Assembly (NCBI RefSeq): GCF_001720485.1
Contig: NZ_CP017114.1
Span: 1,116,001 to 1,180,000 of the forward strand
Length of the DNA stretch: 64,000 nt
Direction: 5' to 3'
Source of the DNA: Cobetia marina
Lineage (GTDB): Bacteria > Pseudomonadota > Gammaproteobacteria > Pseudomonadales > Halomonadaceae
Below the pieces are notes generated by a model. The model was not told where the DNA came from and did no database searches. It worked only from the letters and a program-made list of their open reading frames with translations. Positions 11,708-20,324 of this stretch are shown here, one piece after another (within the stretch, counting starts at the first letter, position 1; every line of letters begins with the position of its first letter). The position numbers and the translations under genes are program-made.

Positions 11708-12877
11708 TCATGCGCTTTCATTGAACAGCTCGCGGCCAATCAGCATGCGGCGTATCTCGCTGGTGCCGGCACCGATCTCGTAGAGCTTGGCATCGCGCAG
11801 CAGACGGCCGGTGGCGTACTCGTTGATGTAGCCATTGCCGCCCAGCAGCTGGATGGCATCCAGCGCCATCTGGGTGGCCTTCTCGGCGCAATAGAGGATG
11901 ACGCCGGCGGCGTCCTTGCGCGAGGTCTGGCCGCGATCACAGGCGCCGGCCACGGCGTAGAGATAGGCGCGGCAGGCATTCAGCGTGGTGTACATGTCGG
12001 CAATCTTGCCCTGCACCAGCTGGAACTCGCCGATCGCCTGGCCGAACTGACGGCGCTCATGCAGATAGGGCACCACGATGTCCATGCAGGCCTGCATGAT
12101 GCCGATGGGGCCGGCGGCGAGCACGGTGCGCTCGAAGTCCAGTCCACGCATCAGGACCTTCACGCCGCGATTGACCTCGCCGAGCACGTTCTCGGCCGGC
12201 ACCTGACAGTCCTGGAAGACCAGTTCGCAGGTGTTGGAGCCGCGCATGCCCAGCTTGTCGAGCTTCTGCGCGGTGGAGAAGCCGGGGAAGTCGCGTTCGA
12301 TGATGAAGGCGGTGATGCCCTTGGAGCCGGCGTCCGGGTCGGTCTTGGCATAGACGACCAGCGTGTGGGCATCCGGGCCATTGGTGATCCACATCTTGTT
12401 GCCGTTGAGCACGTAGTGGTCACCGCGCTTCTCGGCCTTGAGCTTCATCGAGACCACGTCCGAGCCTGCGCCGGGCTCTGACATCGCCAGGGCACCGACA
12501 TGCTCACCGCTCATCAGCCTGGGCAGGTAGCGCGCCTTCTGCTCCGCGCTGCCGTTGAGCTTGATCTGGTTGACGCACAGGTTGGAGTGGGCCCCATAGG
12601 ACAGCGCCACCGAGGCACTGGCCCGCGAGATCTCTTCCATGGCGATGCAGTGCGCCAGATAGCCCATGCCACTGCCGCCATCTTCCTCGGGGACGGTGAT
12701 GCCCAGCAGGCCCATGTCGCCGAACTTCTGCCACAGGTCATCGGGGAAGGCATTGCTGGCGTCGATCTCCGCGGCGCGTGGTGCGATCTCGTCGCGGGCA
12801 AAGGCATTGATCTGCTCACGCAGCAGGGTGTGTGTCTCGTCGAGTCCGAAATCCAGCGGCGTATAGAGGCTGTGCAT
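11708..12877 (-). CDS. liuA: Isovaleryl-CoA dehydrogenase (LiuA)
   Basis: FAD enzyme of the acyl-CoA dehydrogenase family, 389 residues, oxidising isovaleryl-CoA to 3-methylcrotonyl-CoA with electrons passing to ETF. The flavin and substrate motif [21 protein letters not shown] and [19 protein letters not shown] are clear. Near the C-terminus are [36 protein letters not shown] 12877 ([14 protein letters not shown]) is preferred because aaggatg precedes it. It is the first gene of the liu operon. A LiuR-type palindrome lies about 165 bases upstream. Confidence 0.95.
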   Translation of the reverse strand: MHSLYTPLDFGLDETHTLLREQINAFARDEIAPRAAEIDASNAFPDDLWQKFGDMGLLGITVPEEDGGSGMGYLAHCIAMEEISRASASVALSYGAHSNLCVNQIKLNGSAEQKARYLPRLMSGEHVGALAMSEPGAGSDVVSMKLKAEKRGDHYVLNGNKMWITNGPDAHTLVVYAKTDPDAGSKGITAFIIERDFPGFSTAQKLDKLGMRGSNTCELVFQDCQVPAENVLGEVNRGVKVLMRGLDFERTVLAAGPIGIMQACMDIVVPYLHERRQFGQAIGEFQLVQGKIADMYTTLNACRAYLYAVAGACDRGQTSRKDAAGVILYCAEKATQMALDAIQLLGGNGYINEYATGRLLRDAKLYEIGAGTSEIRRMLIGRELFNESA

Positions 12878-13028
12878 GAGCGGGCATCCTTTGCAGCGAT
12901 GAGATGAGAAGCGCTTCGCGCGCCTTGACTGTGCGTGCAGCCACGCGACAGGCGAGGCAGTGTTCATGGCCGGTGCAGGCGGTGGGAGATTCGTCAGTGA
13001 CAGCCCGCCTGAGGTGGCTCTGGAATCA

Positions 13029-13057
13029 CTCTAGAGTAAAGTTGACGTTAACGTAAA
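13029..13057 (-). promoter_or_regulatory. LiuR-type operator and promoter of liuABCDE
   Basis: The minus strand carries tttacgttaacgtcaa (13057-13042), one mismatch from the perfect palindrome found between liuR and mmsA. A -10-like tctaga/tagagt lies at 13029-13035, about 18-19 bases from the upstream half-site. An element inside a long spacer is typical of MerR-family activators. That LiuR binds it is inferred from motif identity and from the known LiuR regulon in proteobacteria. Confidence 0.75.
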
Positions 13058-13273
13058 GGTTATCATCATGCGCTTTGACCAAGGTCGCAGGCAGTGTCAG
13101 CTGACGTGTGCTGGCTCTTGTGAGTGCGCGGGCACTCACGCCTGCACTCACGCCGTGACCAGAGTCGCCTGACCTGCGTGTCACTGTTAATCTGAATAGC
13201 AGGCAAAAGGCCTGACCGACGGGCAGGCGCCGTCATCGTTGCCCACCTCTCACCTGCAAGAAGGATCTTCTCG
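13058..13273. other. Remainder of the divergent liuA / osmoprotectant transporter intergenic region
   Basis: With the LiuR site this forms a 396-base gap between divergent genes. The right half holds an inverted repeat gtgagtgc-gcg-gcactcac near 13119-13138 with a third half-site gcactcac close by. A weak -10-like ttaatct is near 13187. No coding sequence is evident. Confidence 0.4.
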
Positions 13274-14014
13274 ATGAGTGATGCTCGCGCCCCGGCGGTT
13301 CGCTTTCGCGATCTGCACAAGGGCTTTTCGGGTCAGCGATTGTTCGAAGGCATCGACCTCGAACTGCCGCGTGATCGTATTACTGCGCTGGTCGGTGCCA
13401 GTGGCTGCGGGAAGTCCACCTTGCTGCAGCTGATCAACGGGCTGATACGTCCGGACAGCGGCGAGGTACAGGTCTTCGGCAAGGGGGTGGACTATGCCAA
13501 TCTGCCCGCCATGCGCAGACGCATCGGCTACGCCGTCCAGCAGATCGGCCTGTTTCCGCACCTCAGCGTGCGCGACAACATCGCCATTCTGGCGGACCGC
13601 GAAGGTTGGACGGCGGACAGGGTCAAGGCGCGCATCACGCGGCTGTTCCAGATGATGGACCTGGATCTGGCGCTGTTGACGCGTTATCCGCATGAGATTT
13701 CCGGCGGGCAGGCGCAGCGGGTCGGCCTGTGTCGCGCGATGATGCTGGAGCCACCGCTGCTGCTGCTCGATGAGGCCTTCTCTGCGGTGGACCCGATCAC
13801 GCGCATCGAGGTGCATGCCCAGTTCCAGCGCATGCAGCAGGAAGAGCCGCGCAGCGTGGTGATGGTGACCCATGACATGAATGAGGCACTGAGTCTGTCC
13901 GACCACATGGTGGTGATGGCACCCGGCGTGGTGCTGCAGGCTGCCAGTCCCGAGACGATCGCCAGGGCGCCAGCGGATGAGCGCGTGGCCCGACTGCTGG
14001 AGGCACGCGCATGA
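13274..14014 (+). CDS. Osmoprotectant (betaine/choline-type) ABC transporter, ATP-binding protein
   Basis: ATPase of 246 residues for an OpuC/ProU-type importer. Walker A is GASGCGKST (near residues 41-49), the Q-loop is in YAVQQIGLFPHL, the ABC signature is ISGGQAQRVGLCRAMM, Walker B is LLLLDEAFSAVDP, and the switch His is in MVTHDMNEAL. There is no C-terminal CBS pair, unlike OpuCA and ProV, so the protein lacks the usual ionic-strength sensor domain. Its stop overlaps the next start (ATGA at 14011-14014). It acts with the fused binding protein/permease encoded downstream. Confidence 0.9.
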   Translation: MSDARAPAVRFRDLHKGFSGQRLFEGIDLELPRDRITALVGASGCGKSTLLQLINGLIRPDSGEVQVFGKGVDYANLPAMRRRIGYAVQQIGLFPHLSVRDNIAILADREGWTADRVKARITRLFQMMDLDLALLTRYPHEISGGQAQRVGLCRAMMLEPPLLLLDEAFSAVDPITRIEVHAQFQRMQQEEPRSVVMVTHDMNEALSLSDHMVVMAPGVVLQAASPETIARAPADERVARLLEARA

Positions 14015-15588
14015 AGACGCTGATGACGACTCCCGTCCTGCAACGTTCGCGCCGCGGGCTGTCCGGCGCGCTGATGATCGCCGGCCTGGCGCTGGCGAGT
14101 CTGGGGGCCCTGGTGAGCAGCCCGCTTGCCAGCGCGGAAGAGGAAGCCGCGGCATGGCCCGAGGACAAGCCCATCGTGGTGGGCTCCAAGGCGGATCGCG
14201 AAGGCCATCTGCTCGGCGAGATCTTCGCCCAGGTACTCGAGGATGCCGGCTTCACGGTCGAGCGTCGCCTCGGGCTGGGGCAGACCATCATCACCTATCA
14301 GGGGCTGGCGGAGGGGGAGCTGGATGTCTATCCCGAGTACACCGGCACCTTGGCGCACGCCATCCTCAATCTGGACAGCGTGCCGCCGCTCGACAAGCTC
14401 GATGCTCTGAGTCGTGAACGGGGGCTCAGGGTGCTCAAGCCACTGGGCTTCAACAACACCTATGCCGTGAGCATGCGGCGTGAGCAGGCCGAGTCGCTGG
14501 GGATCAGGACGATCGGTGATCTGGCGGATCACCCGGAGCTCTCGATCGCGATGTCGCATGAGTTCATCAAGCGCTCGGATGGCTGGCCGGGGCTGGCGGA
14601 TGCCTACGCGCTGCCGCAGGTGCCCCGTGGCATCGAACACGGCATCGCCTATCAGGCGCTGCGCGAGAGCAAGATCGACGCCACCGATGCCTACTCCACC
14701 GAGGGTGACATCCAGCGCTTCGACTTCGTGCTGCTCGATGACGACCAGGGCTATTTCCCCGAGTATCTGGCGGTGCCCTTCGTGAATGCCGCCTTGCCGG
14801 AGAAGGCTGTCGCGGCGCTGGATCAGCTGGCGGGCAGTCTCGATGAGGACAGCATGCAGGCGCTGAATGCCGAGGTCTCCACCGAGGAGCAGAGCTTCGC
14901 CCAGGTGGCCAGCCGCTTCATTCAGGAACAGGGCATCACCACCGAGCAACGCGAAGTCAGTGGCGCCAAGTGGGACAAGCTCGGGACCAATCTCATCGAG
15001 CATCTGCAGTTGACGCTGTCCGCGCTGCTGCTGGCGTGTCTGGTCGGTCTGCCGCTGTCACTGCTGGTCTACCGCAATCCGAAGGTCTCGCGGGTCGTGC
15101 TCTACGTCACCGGCCTGCTGCAGACCATCCCCTCCATCGCGCTGCTGGCGTTGATGATTCCGCTGTTCGGGATCGGGGTGGTGCCGGCGGTGATCGCGCT
15201 GTTCGTCTACTCCCTGCTGCCGATCATCCGCGCGGCCATCACCGCACTGCTGACGGTGGACCCGCTGCTGGTCAAGGTGGCGCGCGGGATGGGGCTGACG
15301 CGCCGTGAGCAGCTGCGTCACGTCATCCTGCCGCTGGCGACGCCCAATCTGCTGACAGGGATCAAGACCGCCGCCATCATCAACATCGGTACCGCGACCC
15401 TGGCGGCCTTCATCGGCGCGGGCGGGCTGGGCGAACCCATCGTCACGGGGCTTTCGCTCAACGACTATGATCTGGTGCTGTACGGCGCGATTCCGGCGGC
15501 GCTGCTGGCCATCTGCGCGGAGCTGTTGTTCGAGTTGTTCGAGCGCATGGTGATTCCGGCGCATATGCGCGGGCTCAAGGCGCGTTGA
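14011..15588 (+). CDS. Fused substrate-binding protein and permease of an OpuC/YehZ-type osmoprotectant ABC transporter
   Basis: Protein of 525 residues joining two usual subunits. Residues about 1-42 are a signal sequence ending near SAEEEAAA. Residues about 50-310 are an OpuAC/OpuCC-type binding domain with ELDVYPEYTGTLAHA and the diagnostic KIDATDAYSTEGDIQRF. Residues about 325-515 are a BPD-type permease with five or six hydrophobic helices and the EAA coupling loop ARGMGLTRREQLRHVILPLATPN. The domain order (binding domain first) is the reverse of the better-known OpuABC/EgtU type fusions. The ligand is probably a quaternary amine such as betaine or choline; other solutes of this family (ergothioneine, carnitine) are not excluded. 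Only two genes are needed for the whole importer. Confidence 0.88.
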   Translation: MKTLMTTPVLQRSRRGLSGALMIAGLALASLGALVSSPLASAEEEAAAWPEDKPIVVGSKADREGHLLGEIFAQVLEDAGFTVERRLGLGQTIITYQGLAEGELDVYPEYTGTLAHAILNLDSVPPLDKLDALSRERGLRVLKPLGFNNTYAVSMRREQAESLGIRTIGDLADHPELSIAMSHEFIKRSDGWPGLADAYALPQVPRGIEHGIAYQALRESKIDATDAYSTEGDIQRFDFVLLDDDQGYFPEYLAVPFVNAALPEKAVAALDQLAGSLDEDSMQALNAEVSTEEQSFAQVASRFIQEQGITTEQREVSGAKWDKLGTNLIEHLQLTLSALLLACLVGLPLSLLVYRNPKVSRVVLYVTGLLQTIPSIALLALMIPLFGIGVVPAVIALFVYSLLPIIRAAITALLTVDPLLVKVARGMGLTRREQLRHVILPLATPNLLTGIKTAAIINIGTATLAAFIGAGGLGEPIVTGLSLNDYDLVLYGAIPAALLAICAELLFELFERMVIPAHMRGLKAR

Positions 15589-15769
15589 CCTGGACGGATG
15601 CCGGAAAAACCCAGACAGGCCCGTCGCGATTGTTGTACACGGTGTGCAGCAATCAAGGAAAGGCGTTGCGCAGGATTATCGTTGGCCACCGATGTGAGTA
15701 GAGTGAACGCCATAGTGAAGACTCGCTGACGGGAGTCTTGTGTAGCGAACCTTGAATTGGAGACGTCTC

Positions 15770-15934
15770 ATGCGTATCAAGAATCTGTTCCCGATCGCGC
15801 TGGTCGCGGCCACACTGGCACTCGGCGGTTGTGGTCTGTTCGATCATGGTCATGGCGGCCACGGCGGCGGTCATGGTGGCGGCCAGCAGCACGGCATGAT
15901 CGACACCGGCTCTCAGGCCTCCCACCTGTCCTGA
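15770..15934 (+). CDS. Tiny His/Gly-rich lipoprotein, hypothetical
   Basis: A 54-residue predicted lipoprotein. The signal MRIKNLFPIALVAATLALGGC ends in a clear lipobox (LGGC, Cys near residue 21). The mature peptide is about 33 residues and contains the run DHGHGGHGGGHGGGQQHG, which has five histidines among glycines and looks able to bind Ni, Zn or Cu. ggag precedes ATG 15770 with good spacing, and a textbook intrinsic terminator follows, which supports a real gene. No family is recognised. A metal-buffering or sensing role is inference only. Confidence 0.65.
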   Translation: MRIKNLFPIALVAATLALGGCGLFDHGHGGHGGGHGGGQQHGMIDTGSQASHLS

Positions 15935-15964
15935 GTCTGCGTGAGGGCTGATGGCCCCGTGAAG

Positions 15965-16002
15965 AACCGCCCCCGACGCATGCGTCGGGGGCGGTTTTTT
16001 TT
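15965..16002 (+). terminator. Intrinsic terminator of the His/Gly-rich lipoprotein gene
   Basis: A self-complementary 32-base segment (15965-15996) forms a GC-rich stem and is followed by eight T residues (15995-16002). It is the strongest plus-strand terminator in this part of the window. Confidence 0.9.
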
Positions 16003-16131
16003 GTCTTCGCCAGAAGGCAAGAGGCGGCTGGCCAAGAGCGCTTGCGAACGCGACGCGCCTGACAGAACGCAAAGCGCCAGAAGGGACGGGAAGAGCCGGC
16101 AGGGCTGGAAGAGCGGGAAGAGCTGGCAGGC

Positions 16132-16989
16132 CTAGAGTGCGTGAAGGGCCACGATGGCGGGCGGGCTGCCATCCTCTGGCCAGTCGACCCGTGCCTCGAT
16201 GGCGTAGACCTCGCGCAGTCGCTCGGCGCTCAGTACCTCGCGCGGCGGGCCGCTGGCCGCCAGACGCCCGCGATCCAGCAGCCAGAGCTGGGCGGCATGC
16301 CGCGCGGCCAGGCTCAGGTCATGCAGCGCGACGATCACGATGCGGTGACGGTCGCGGGCATCGCGGCCAAGCCAGTCCAGCACCGCCAGCTGGAAGTGCA
16401 GGTCCAGGGCGCTGGTGGGTTCATCCAGCATCAGCAGCGCCGGCTCGCGTACCAGCGCCTGCGCGATGGCGACACGCTGGCGCTGTCCGCCGGAAAGCTG
16501 CCCGAGTCGTCGGGAGGCCAGCGGGGCCAGCTCCAGTGCGCTGACCAGCGCCTCGCAGTGGCGTAGATTGGCCTGCTCGTCCAGATGGCCGGCCAGGCGT
16601 CTCGCCAGCAGCAGCGACTCGAAGACCTCAAGCATCGCGCCGCCTTCACTGAGCTGCGGCAGGTAGCCGATACGTGCCGCGCGCTGGCGTGGCGTGAGGG
16701 ACGCCAGTGCCTCCCCGTCGAGACACAGCTGGCCGCTGGCCGGCAGCAGCCCGGCGATCGTCTGCAACAGGGTCGATTTTCCGGCACCGTTCGGGCCGAG
16801 CAGGGCGGTCAGCTCGCCACGGTTTGCGCGCAGCGTGCCCGGCATGTCCAGCACCGGATGCCCCCCGCGCAGGACGCTGAGATCCTGAAGCACGAGCCCC
16901 TGGCCATCGAGAGCGCCTTCGTCGCGAGACTGCGCGAGGCGGGCTGGCGCGTCGGATTCGGCGGTGGGCGCGTCATGTCGCTGGTTCAT
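16132..16989 (-). CDS. FecE/FhuC-type ABC importer, ATP-binding protein
   Basis: ATPase of 285 residues for an iron-siderophore, haem or cobalamin importer. Walker A is LLGPNGAGKST (near residue 64-72), the signature is LGQLSGGQRQRVAIAQAL, Walker B is LLMLDEPTSALD, and the switch His is in VIVALHDLSLAARHA. The family-typical tail REVLSAERLREVYAIEARV is present. The first 30 residues are Ala/Asp-rich and not conserved. Its start overlaps the permease stop (ATGA at 16986-16989). No binding protein or TonB receptor gene is adjacent, so the ligand is unknown. Confidence 0.88.
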   Translation of the reverse strand: MNQRHDAPTAESDAPARLAQSRDEGALDGQGLVLQDLSVLRGGHPVLDMPGTLRANRGELTALLGPNGAGKSTLLQTIAGLLPASGQLCLDGEALASLTPRQRAARIGYLPQLSEGGAMLEVFESLLLARRLAGHLDEQANLRHCEALVSALELAPLASRRLGQLSGGQRQRVAIAQALVREPALLMLDEPTSALDLHFQLAVLDWLGRDARDRHRIVIVALHDLSLAARHAAQLWLLDRGRLAASGPPREVLSAERLREVYAIEARVDWPEDGSPPAIVALHAL

Positions 16990-18113
16990 CCGTCGTGTCC
17001 TCGGCGCTTGAGCGTCAGGCTGACGAAGAAGGGCAGACCGATCAACGCGGTGATCATGCCCAGTGGCAGCAGCACGCCGGGGATGAGCGAACGGCTGAGG
17101 ATCGAGGTCAGCGACAGCAGCAGGGCGCCGATCAGCGCCGAGAGGGGCAGCAGGCGCTGTTGCTGTTCACCTACCAGCAGGCGGGCGATGTGGGGCGCGA
17201 CCAGGCCGATGAAGCCGACGCTGCCGACGAACGAGACGGCGGTGGCGGTCAGAAGCGCCGTGCACATCAGGCCGCTCAGACGCAGGCGGCGCACGTCCAC
17301 GCCCAGCGCACGGGCCTGGGCTTCCCCCAGGCTCAGGGCGGTCAGCTCGCTGCGTCGACGATGAAAGACCACCGCACACAGCGCGATCACCAGGCTCAAC
17401 ACGGCCAGGCGTGACCAGCTGCTGCGCTCGAGGCTGCCCATCGACCAGAAGATCAGCTGCTGCAATGCCTCGGGCGAGGCGACGAACTGCAGCACGCCCA
17501 GCAGGGCATTGAAGAAGAACATCAGCGCGATGCCCAGCAGTACCAGAGTCTGTACGCCGACGCCGGGCAGGCGCTGTGCGCTCCACAGCACCAGCGAGGC
17601 CCCCAGCGCGAAGAGGAAGGCATTCAGCGTGACCCCAAGCCCCGCGCCTGCGAGGCTCTGCCATGAGGGCAGCACCAGTTGCACGAGGTCGAGATGCAGG
17701 ATCAGGCCAAGCCCGGCACCGACGCTGGCCGCCGCCGAGACTCCCAGCGTGAAGGGGTCGGCCAGCGGGTTGTGCAGCAGGGTCTGCATCTGGGCACCGG
17801 CCATGGCCAGAGAGGCGCCGACGGTCACCGCCATCAGCGCGATGGGCAGGCGCAGTTGCCAGAGGATGGCGTGGGCGAGCGGATCGTTCGCTTCGCTCTG
17901 CCACAGTGCGGGCAGCAGACGTGCCAGGGGCAGCTCGCCACTGCCCTGGCTGATATCCAGCAGGCAGGCGGCCAGGACCGCGAGGCCACTGGTCCAGAGC
18001 CACAGGGCACCATGGCGCTTTCGACGGCGCCAGTCGGCGATGGGTGAGGTGACGGGAGAAGTCAGGGAGTCGGGCACGGTGAGGTCCGGCGGTGGCGTGT
18101 CAGTGTGAAGCAC
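16986..18113 (-). CDS. FecCD-type ABC importer permease
   Basis: Inner-membrane permease of the FecCD (BtuC/FhuB) family, about 375 residues from GTG 18113. Hallmarks are LRLPIALMAVTVGASLAMAGAQMQTLLHNPLADPFTLGVSAAASVGA near the N-terminal third, a ten-helix hydrophobic pattern, and GSVGFIGLVAPHIARLLVG near the C-terminus. The start is uncertain because no ATG lies between the upstream terminator and the conserved region. GTG 18113 has agg nine bases upstream; GTG 18077 is an alternative. It is co-transcribed with the ATPase gene. The partner binding protein must be encoded elsewhere. Confidence 0.85.
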   Translation of the reverse strand: MLHTDTPPPDLTVPDSLTSPVTSPIADWRRRKRHGALWLWTSGLAVLAACLLDISQGSGELPLARLLPALWQSEANDPLAHAILWQLRLPIALMAVTVGASLAMAGAQMQTLLHNPLADPFTLGVSAAASVGAGLGLILHLDLVQLVLPSWQSLAGAGLGVTLNAFLFALGASLVLWSAQRLPGVGVQTLVLLGIALMFFFNALLGVLQFVASPEALQQLIFWSMGSLERSSWSRLAVLSLVIALCAVVFHRRRSELTALSLGEAQARALGVDVRRLRLSGLMCTALLTATAVSFVGSVGFIGLVAPHIARLLVGEQQQRLLPLSALIGALLLSLTSILSRSLIPGVLLPLGMITALIGLPFFVSLTLKRRGHDG

Positions 18114-18177
18114 GGGCGGCAGCCTGAAGTGCTTGCGTGTCACAAGCCTAGCGACTTGGCGTGGGAAGGAGAAGCCA

Positions 18178-18206
18178 CGAAAAAGACCTCCCCGAAGGGA
18201 GGTCTG
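18178..18206 (-). terminator. Intrinsic terminator of the TRAP transporter genes
   Basis: Read on the minus strand, agacctccc-ttcg-gggaggtct (18206-18185) is followed by a T-run (18185-18181). It lies 69 bases after the dctM stop codon and separates the TRAP genes from the FecCD permease gene. Confidence 0.88.
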
Positions 18207-18274
18207 GAAGAGGACGACGCCCCGGGAGGGGATCTGTCTGCCGTGACAGTGCGTCGGGGACGTGGAGGGCCGGA

Positions 18275-19579
18275 TCAGCCGTTCATGGCCTGCGGCAGAT
18301 AGAGCACGATCTCCGGGAAGACGTGCATCAGCACGATGGAGAAGATCATCAGCAGGAAGAACGGCAGCGTCGCCTTGGTGATGGTGATGATGTCCTTGCC
18401 GGTCAGGCTCTGGATCACGAACAGGTTGAAACCCACCGGCGGGGTGATCTGCGACATCTCGACCACGATGATCAGGTAGATCCCGAACCAGATCAGGTCG
18501 AAACCGGCGGCTTCGATGACCGGCATGATGATGGAGGTCACCAGCAGGATCAGCGAGATGCCATCCAGGAAGCAGCCCAGGATCAGCAGGAACAGCGTCA
18601 GCACCACCAGCAGCATGGTCGGCGACAGCCCCAGGGTGGCGATGCCTTCGGCCAGCTGCATCGGAATCTGGGTGAAGCTCATCGCGGAGGACAGGAAGGA
18701 GGCACCGGCGATGATGAAGGCGATCATGCATGAGGTGCGCAGCGCCGCGAACAGCGATTCCTTGAAGGTGGCGGCGCTCATGTGGCCATTGAGTCGCGCG
18801 ATGATCAGCGACAGCACCACGCCGACCGCCGCCGCTTCCGTTGGTGACGCCAGGCCACCGTAGATGCTGCCGAGGATGCCGCCGATGAGTGCCAGCAGCG
18901 GAATCAACTGGGCGCTGTTGCGCAGCTTGGCCATGAAGCTCATGTGCGGCTCATCATGGCCGGCACGGCCCTGCGGCTCGCCGACGACCTTCGACCAGAT
19001 CGCCAGATAGCCCATGAACAGGGCCAGCAGCAGCATGCCCGGCAGGACACCGGCGATGAACAGGCGCGAGATGGACTGCTCGGTGACCACGCCGTAGACG
19101 ATCATCATGATCGACGGCGGAATCAGCAGACCGAGGGTCGAGGCGCTGGCGAGGGTACCGATGGCCAGATTGCTGTCGTAGCCGCGACGCTCAAGCTCCG
19201 GCAGGGTCATCTTGCCGACGGTGGCACAGGTGGCGGCGGAGGAGCCGCACACGGCGGCGAACAGCCCGCTGCCGATGATGTTGGAGTGCAGCAGGCGGCC
19301 CGGCAGGCGATTGAGCCACGGTGCCAGCGCGCGGAACATGTTGTCGGCGAGTCCGGAGCGGAACAGGATCTCGCCCATCCACACGAACATGGGCAGGGCG
19401 GTCAGGTCCCAGCCGTAGCTGGCACCCCAGAAGTCCGAGGCCAGGATCGGGCCGGTCTCGAAGGTGGAGAAGAAGGTCAGCACGATCCAGCCGGTGCCGA
19501 TCAGCGAGAAGGCGACCCACACGCCGCCGCCGAGCAGCAAGGCGAGGGCCAGCAGAGTGACGAGGATGAGTGTCAGCAT
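18275..19579 (-). CDS. TRAP transporter large permease subunit (DctM-type)
   Basis: Large membrane subunit (434 residues, about twelve hydrophobic segments) of a tripartite ATP-independent periplasmic transporter, moving an organic acid with sodium. Family marks include LPMFVWMGEILFRSGLADNMF, GSGLFAAVCGSSAATCATVGKMTLPELERRGYD and ASTLGLLIPPSIMMIVYGVVTEQSI. The C-terminal half carries TQITPPVGF-like sequence (SQITPPVGFNLFVIQSL). It begins one base after the small-subunit stop. Given the shared operator with pxpA, the transported compound may be 5-oxoproline or a related acid; that is inference. Confidence 0.93.
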   Translation of the reverse strand: MLTLILVTLLALALLLGGGVWVAFSLIGTGWIVLTFFSTFETGPILASDFWGASYGWDLTALPMFVWMGEILFRSGLADNMFRALAPWLNRLPGRLLHSNIIGSGLFAAVCGSSAATCATVGKMTLPELERRGYDSNLAIGTLASASTLGLLIPPSIMMIVYGVVTEQSISRLFIAGVLPGMLLLALFMGYLAIWSKVVGEPQGRAGHDEPHMSFMAKLRNSAQLIPLLALIGGILGSIYGGLASPTEAAAVGVVLSLIIARLNGHMSAATFKESLFAALRTSCMIAFIIAGASFLSSAMSFTQIPMQLAEGIATLGLSPTMLLVVLTLFLLILGCFLDGISLILLVTSIIMPVIEAAGFDLIWFGIYLIIVVEMSQITPPVGFNLFVIQSLTGKDIITITKATLPFFLLMIFSIVLMHVFPEIVLYLPQAMNG

Positions 19580-19580
19580 G

Positions 19581-20138
19581 TCATTCGGCTCCGTCTTCGG
19601 GCTCGGGCGCCACGTAGCGTGAGGGCGCGGTGAAGGCGGTGCGCAGCGTGGCGATCAGTGTCTCGAGAATCGCCAGGCACAGAAGGCCGGTACCGGCGAC
19701 CAACACGCTCTGCGGAATCCACAGCGGCAGGGCCAGCAGGCCGGAGGAAATGTCGTGGTACTCGAGGCTCTCGCCGACCAGCAGTACCAGTTCATGGGTG
19801 ATCAATACGCTCAGGCTCAGTGCGATCAGCAGCGCCAGGCTCTCGACCCACACGCGCACGGCGGGCGGCAGGCGATTGATGACCAGCGTCACGCGGATGT
19901 GCGCGTGGTGCGTGAAGGTATAGGCGAGGCTCAGGAAGGTGGCGCCGACCAGCAGGAAGGCGGCCATTTCCGAGACGCCGGAGATCTCGAAGCCGAGACG
20001 TTCGGCACCGAACATCACCAGGATGGCGTCGATCAGGCGCAGGAAGACCTGCAGGCTGACCAGGGTGCAGATCAGCAGCATGCAAGCTGCCGCACCCCAC
20101 GCGCCGAGGCGATAGAGTCTGTCGAGGAAGTAGGTCAT
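19581..20138 (-). CDS. TRAP transporter small permease subunit (DctQ-type)
   Basis: Small membrane subunit of 185 residues with four hydrophobic helices, as expected for DctQ. Visible segments are ACMLLICTLVSLQVFLRLIDAI, VSEMAAFLLVGATFLSLAYTFTHHAHIRVTL and ALLIALSLSVLITHELVLLVG. The HIRV motif after the second helix is typical of the family. ATG 20138 is used; an in-frame GTG nine bases upstream is possible. It lies 186 bases after the binding-protein gene, with a hairpin in the gap, and directly before dctM. Confidence 0.9.
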   Translation of the reverse strand: MTYFLDRLYRLGAWGAAACMLLICTLVSLQVFLRLIDAILVMFGAERLGFEISGVSEMAAFLLVGATFLSLAYTFTHHAHIRVTLVINRLPPAVRVWVESLALLIALSLSVLITHELVLLVGESLEYHDISSGLLALPLWIPQSVLVAGTGLLCLAILETLIATLRTAFTAPSRYVAPEPEDGAE

Positions 20139-20275
20139 GACATGCACTCACAGGGAAGGTGAGGGTGGCCACGCGATGCCGTGTCGGGGAGACCCGTGTC
20201 GCGTCTGCCAGCGGGCAGAGGCTGACAGGGGAGCGACGTGATCATCGCGTGGCGGGGTGACGATACCGGCCAGGT

Positions 20276-20309
20276 GCCGAGCGTTCAGTTGATGGGACGA
20301 ACGCCCGGC
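20276..20309 (-). terminator. Hairpin between TRAP binding-protein and permease genes
   Basis: Read on the minus strand, an 11-bp stem with one G-T pair (20309-20299 with 20286-20276) and a 12-nt loop lies just after the dctP stop. No T-run follows. It looks like a partial terminator or mRNA stabiliser that would raise binding protein over membrane subunits. Confidence 0.5.
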
Positions 20310-20324
20310 GCTGGCAGGCGGGGC

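Noticed and set aside
13119..13150. Inverted and direct gcactcac repeats as an operator of the osmoprotectant transporter
   Set aside because: The arms are short and GC-rich and no promoter can be placed reliably next to them, so the claim is left as a note only.
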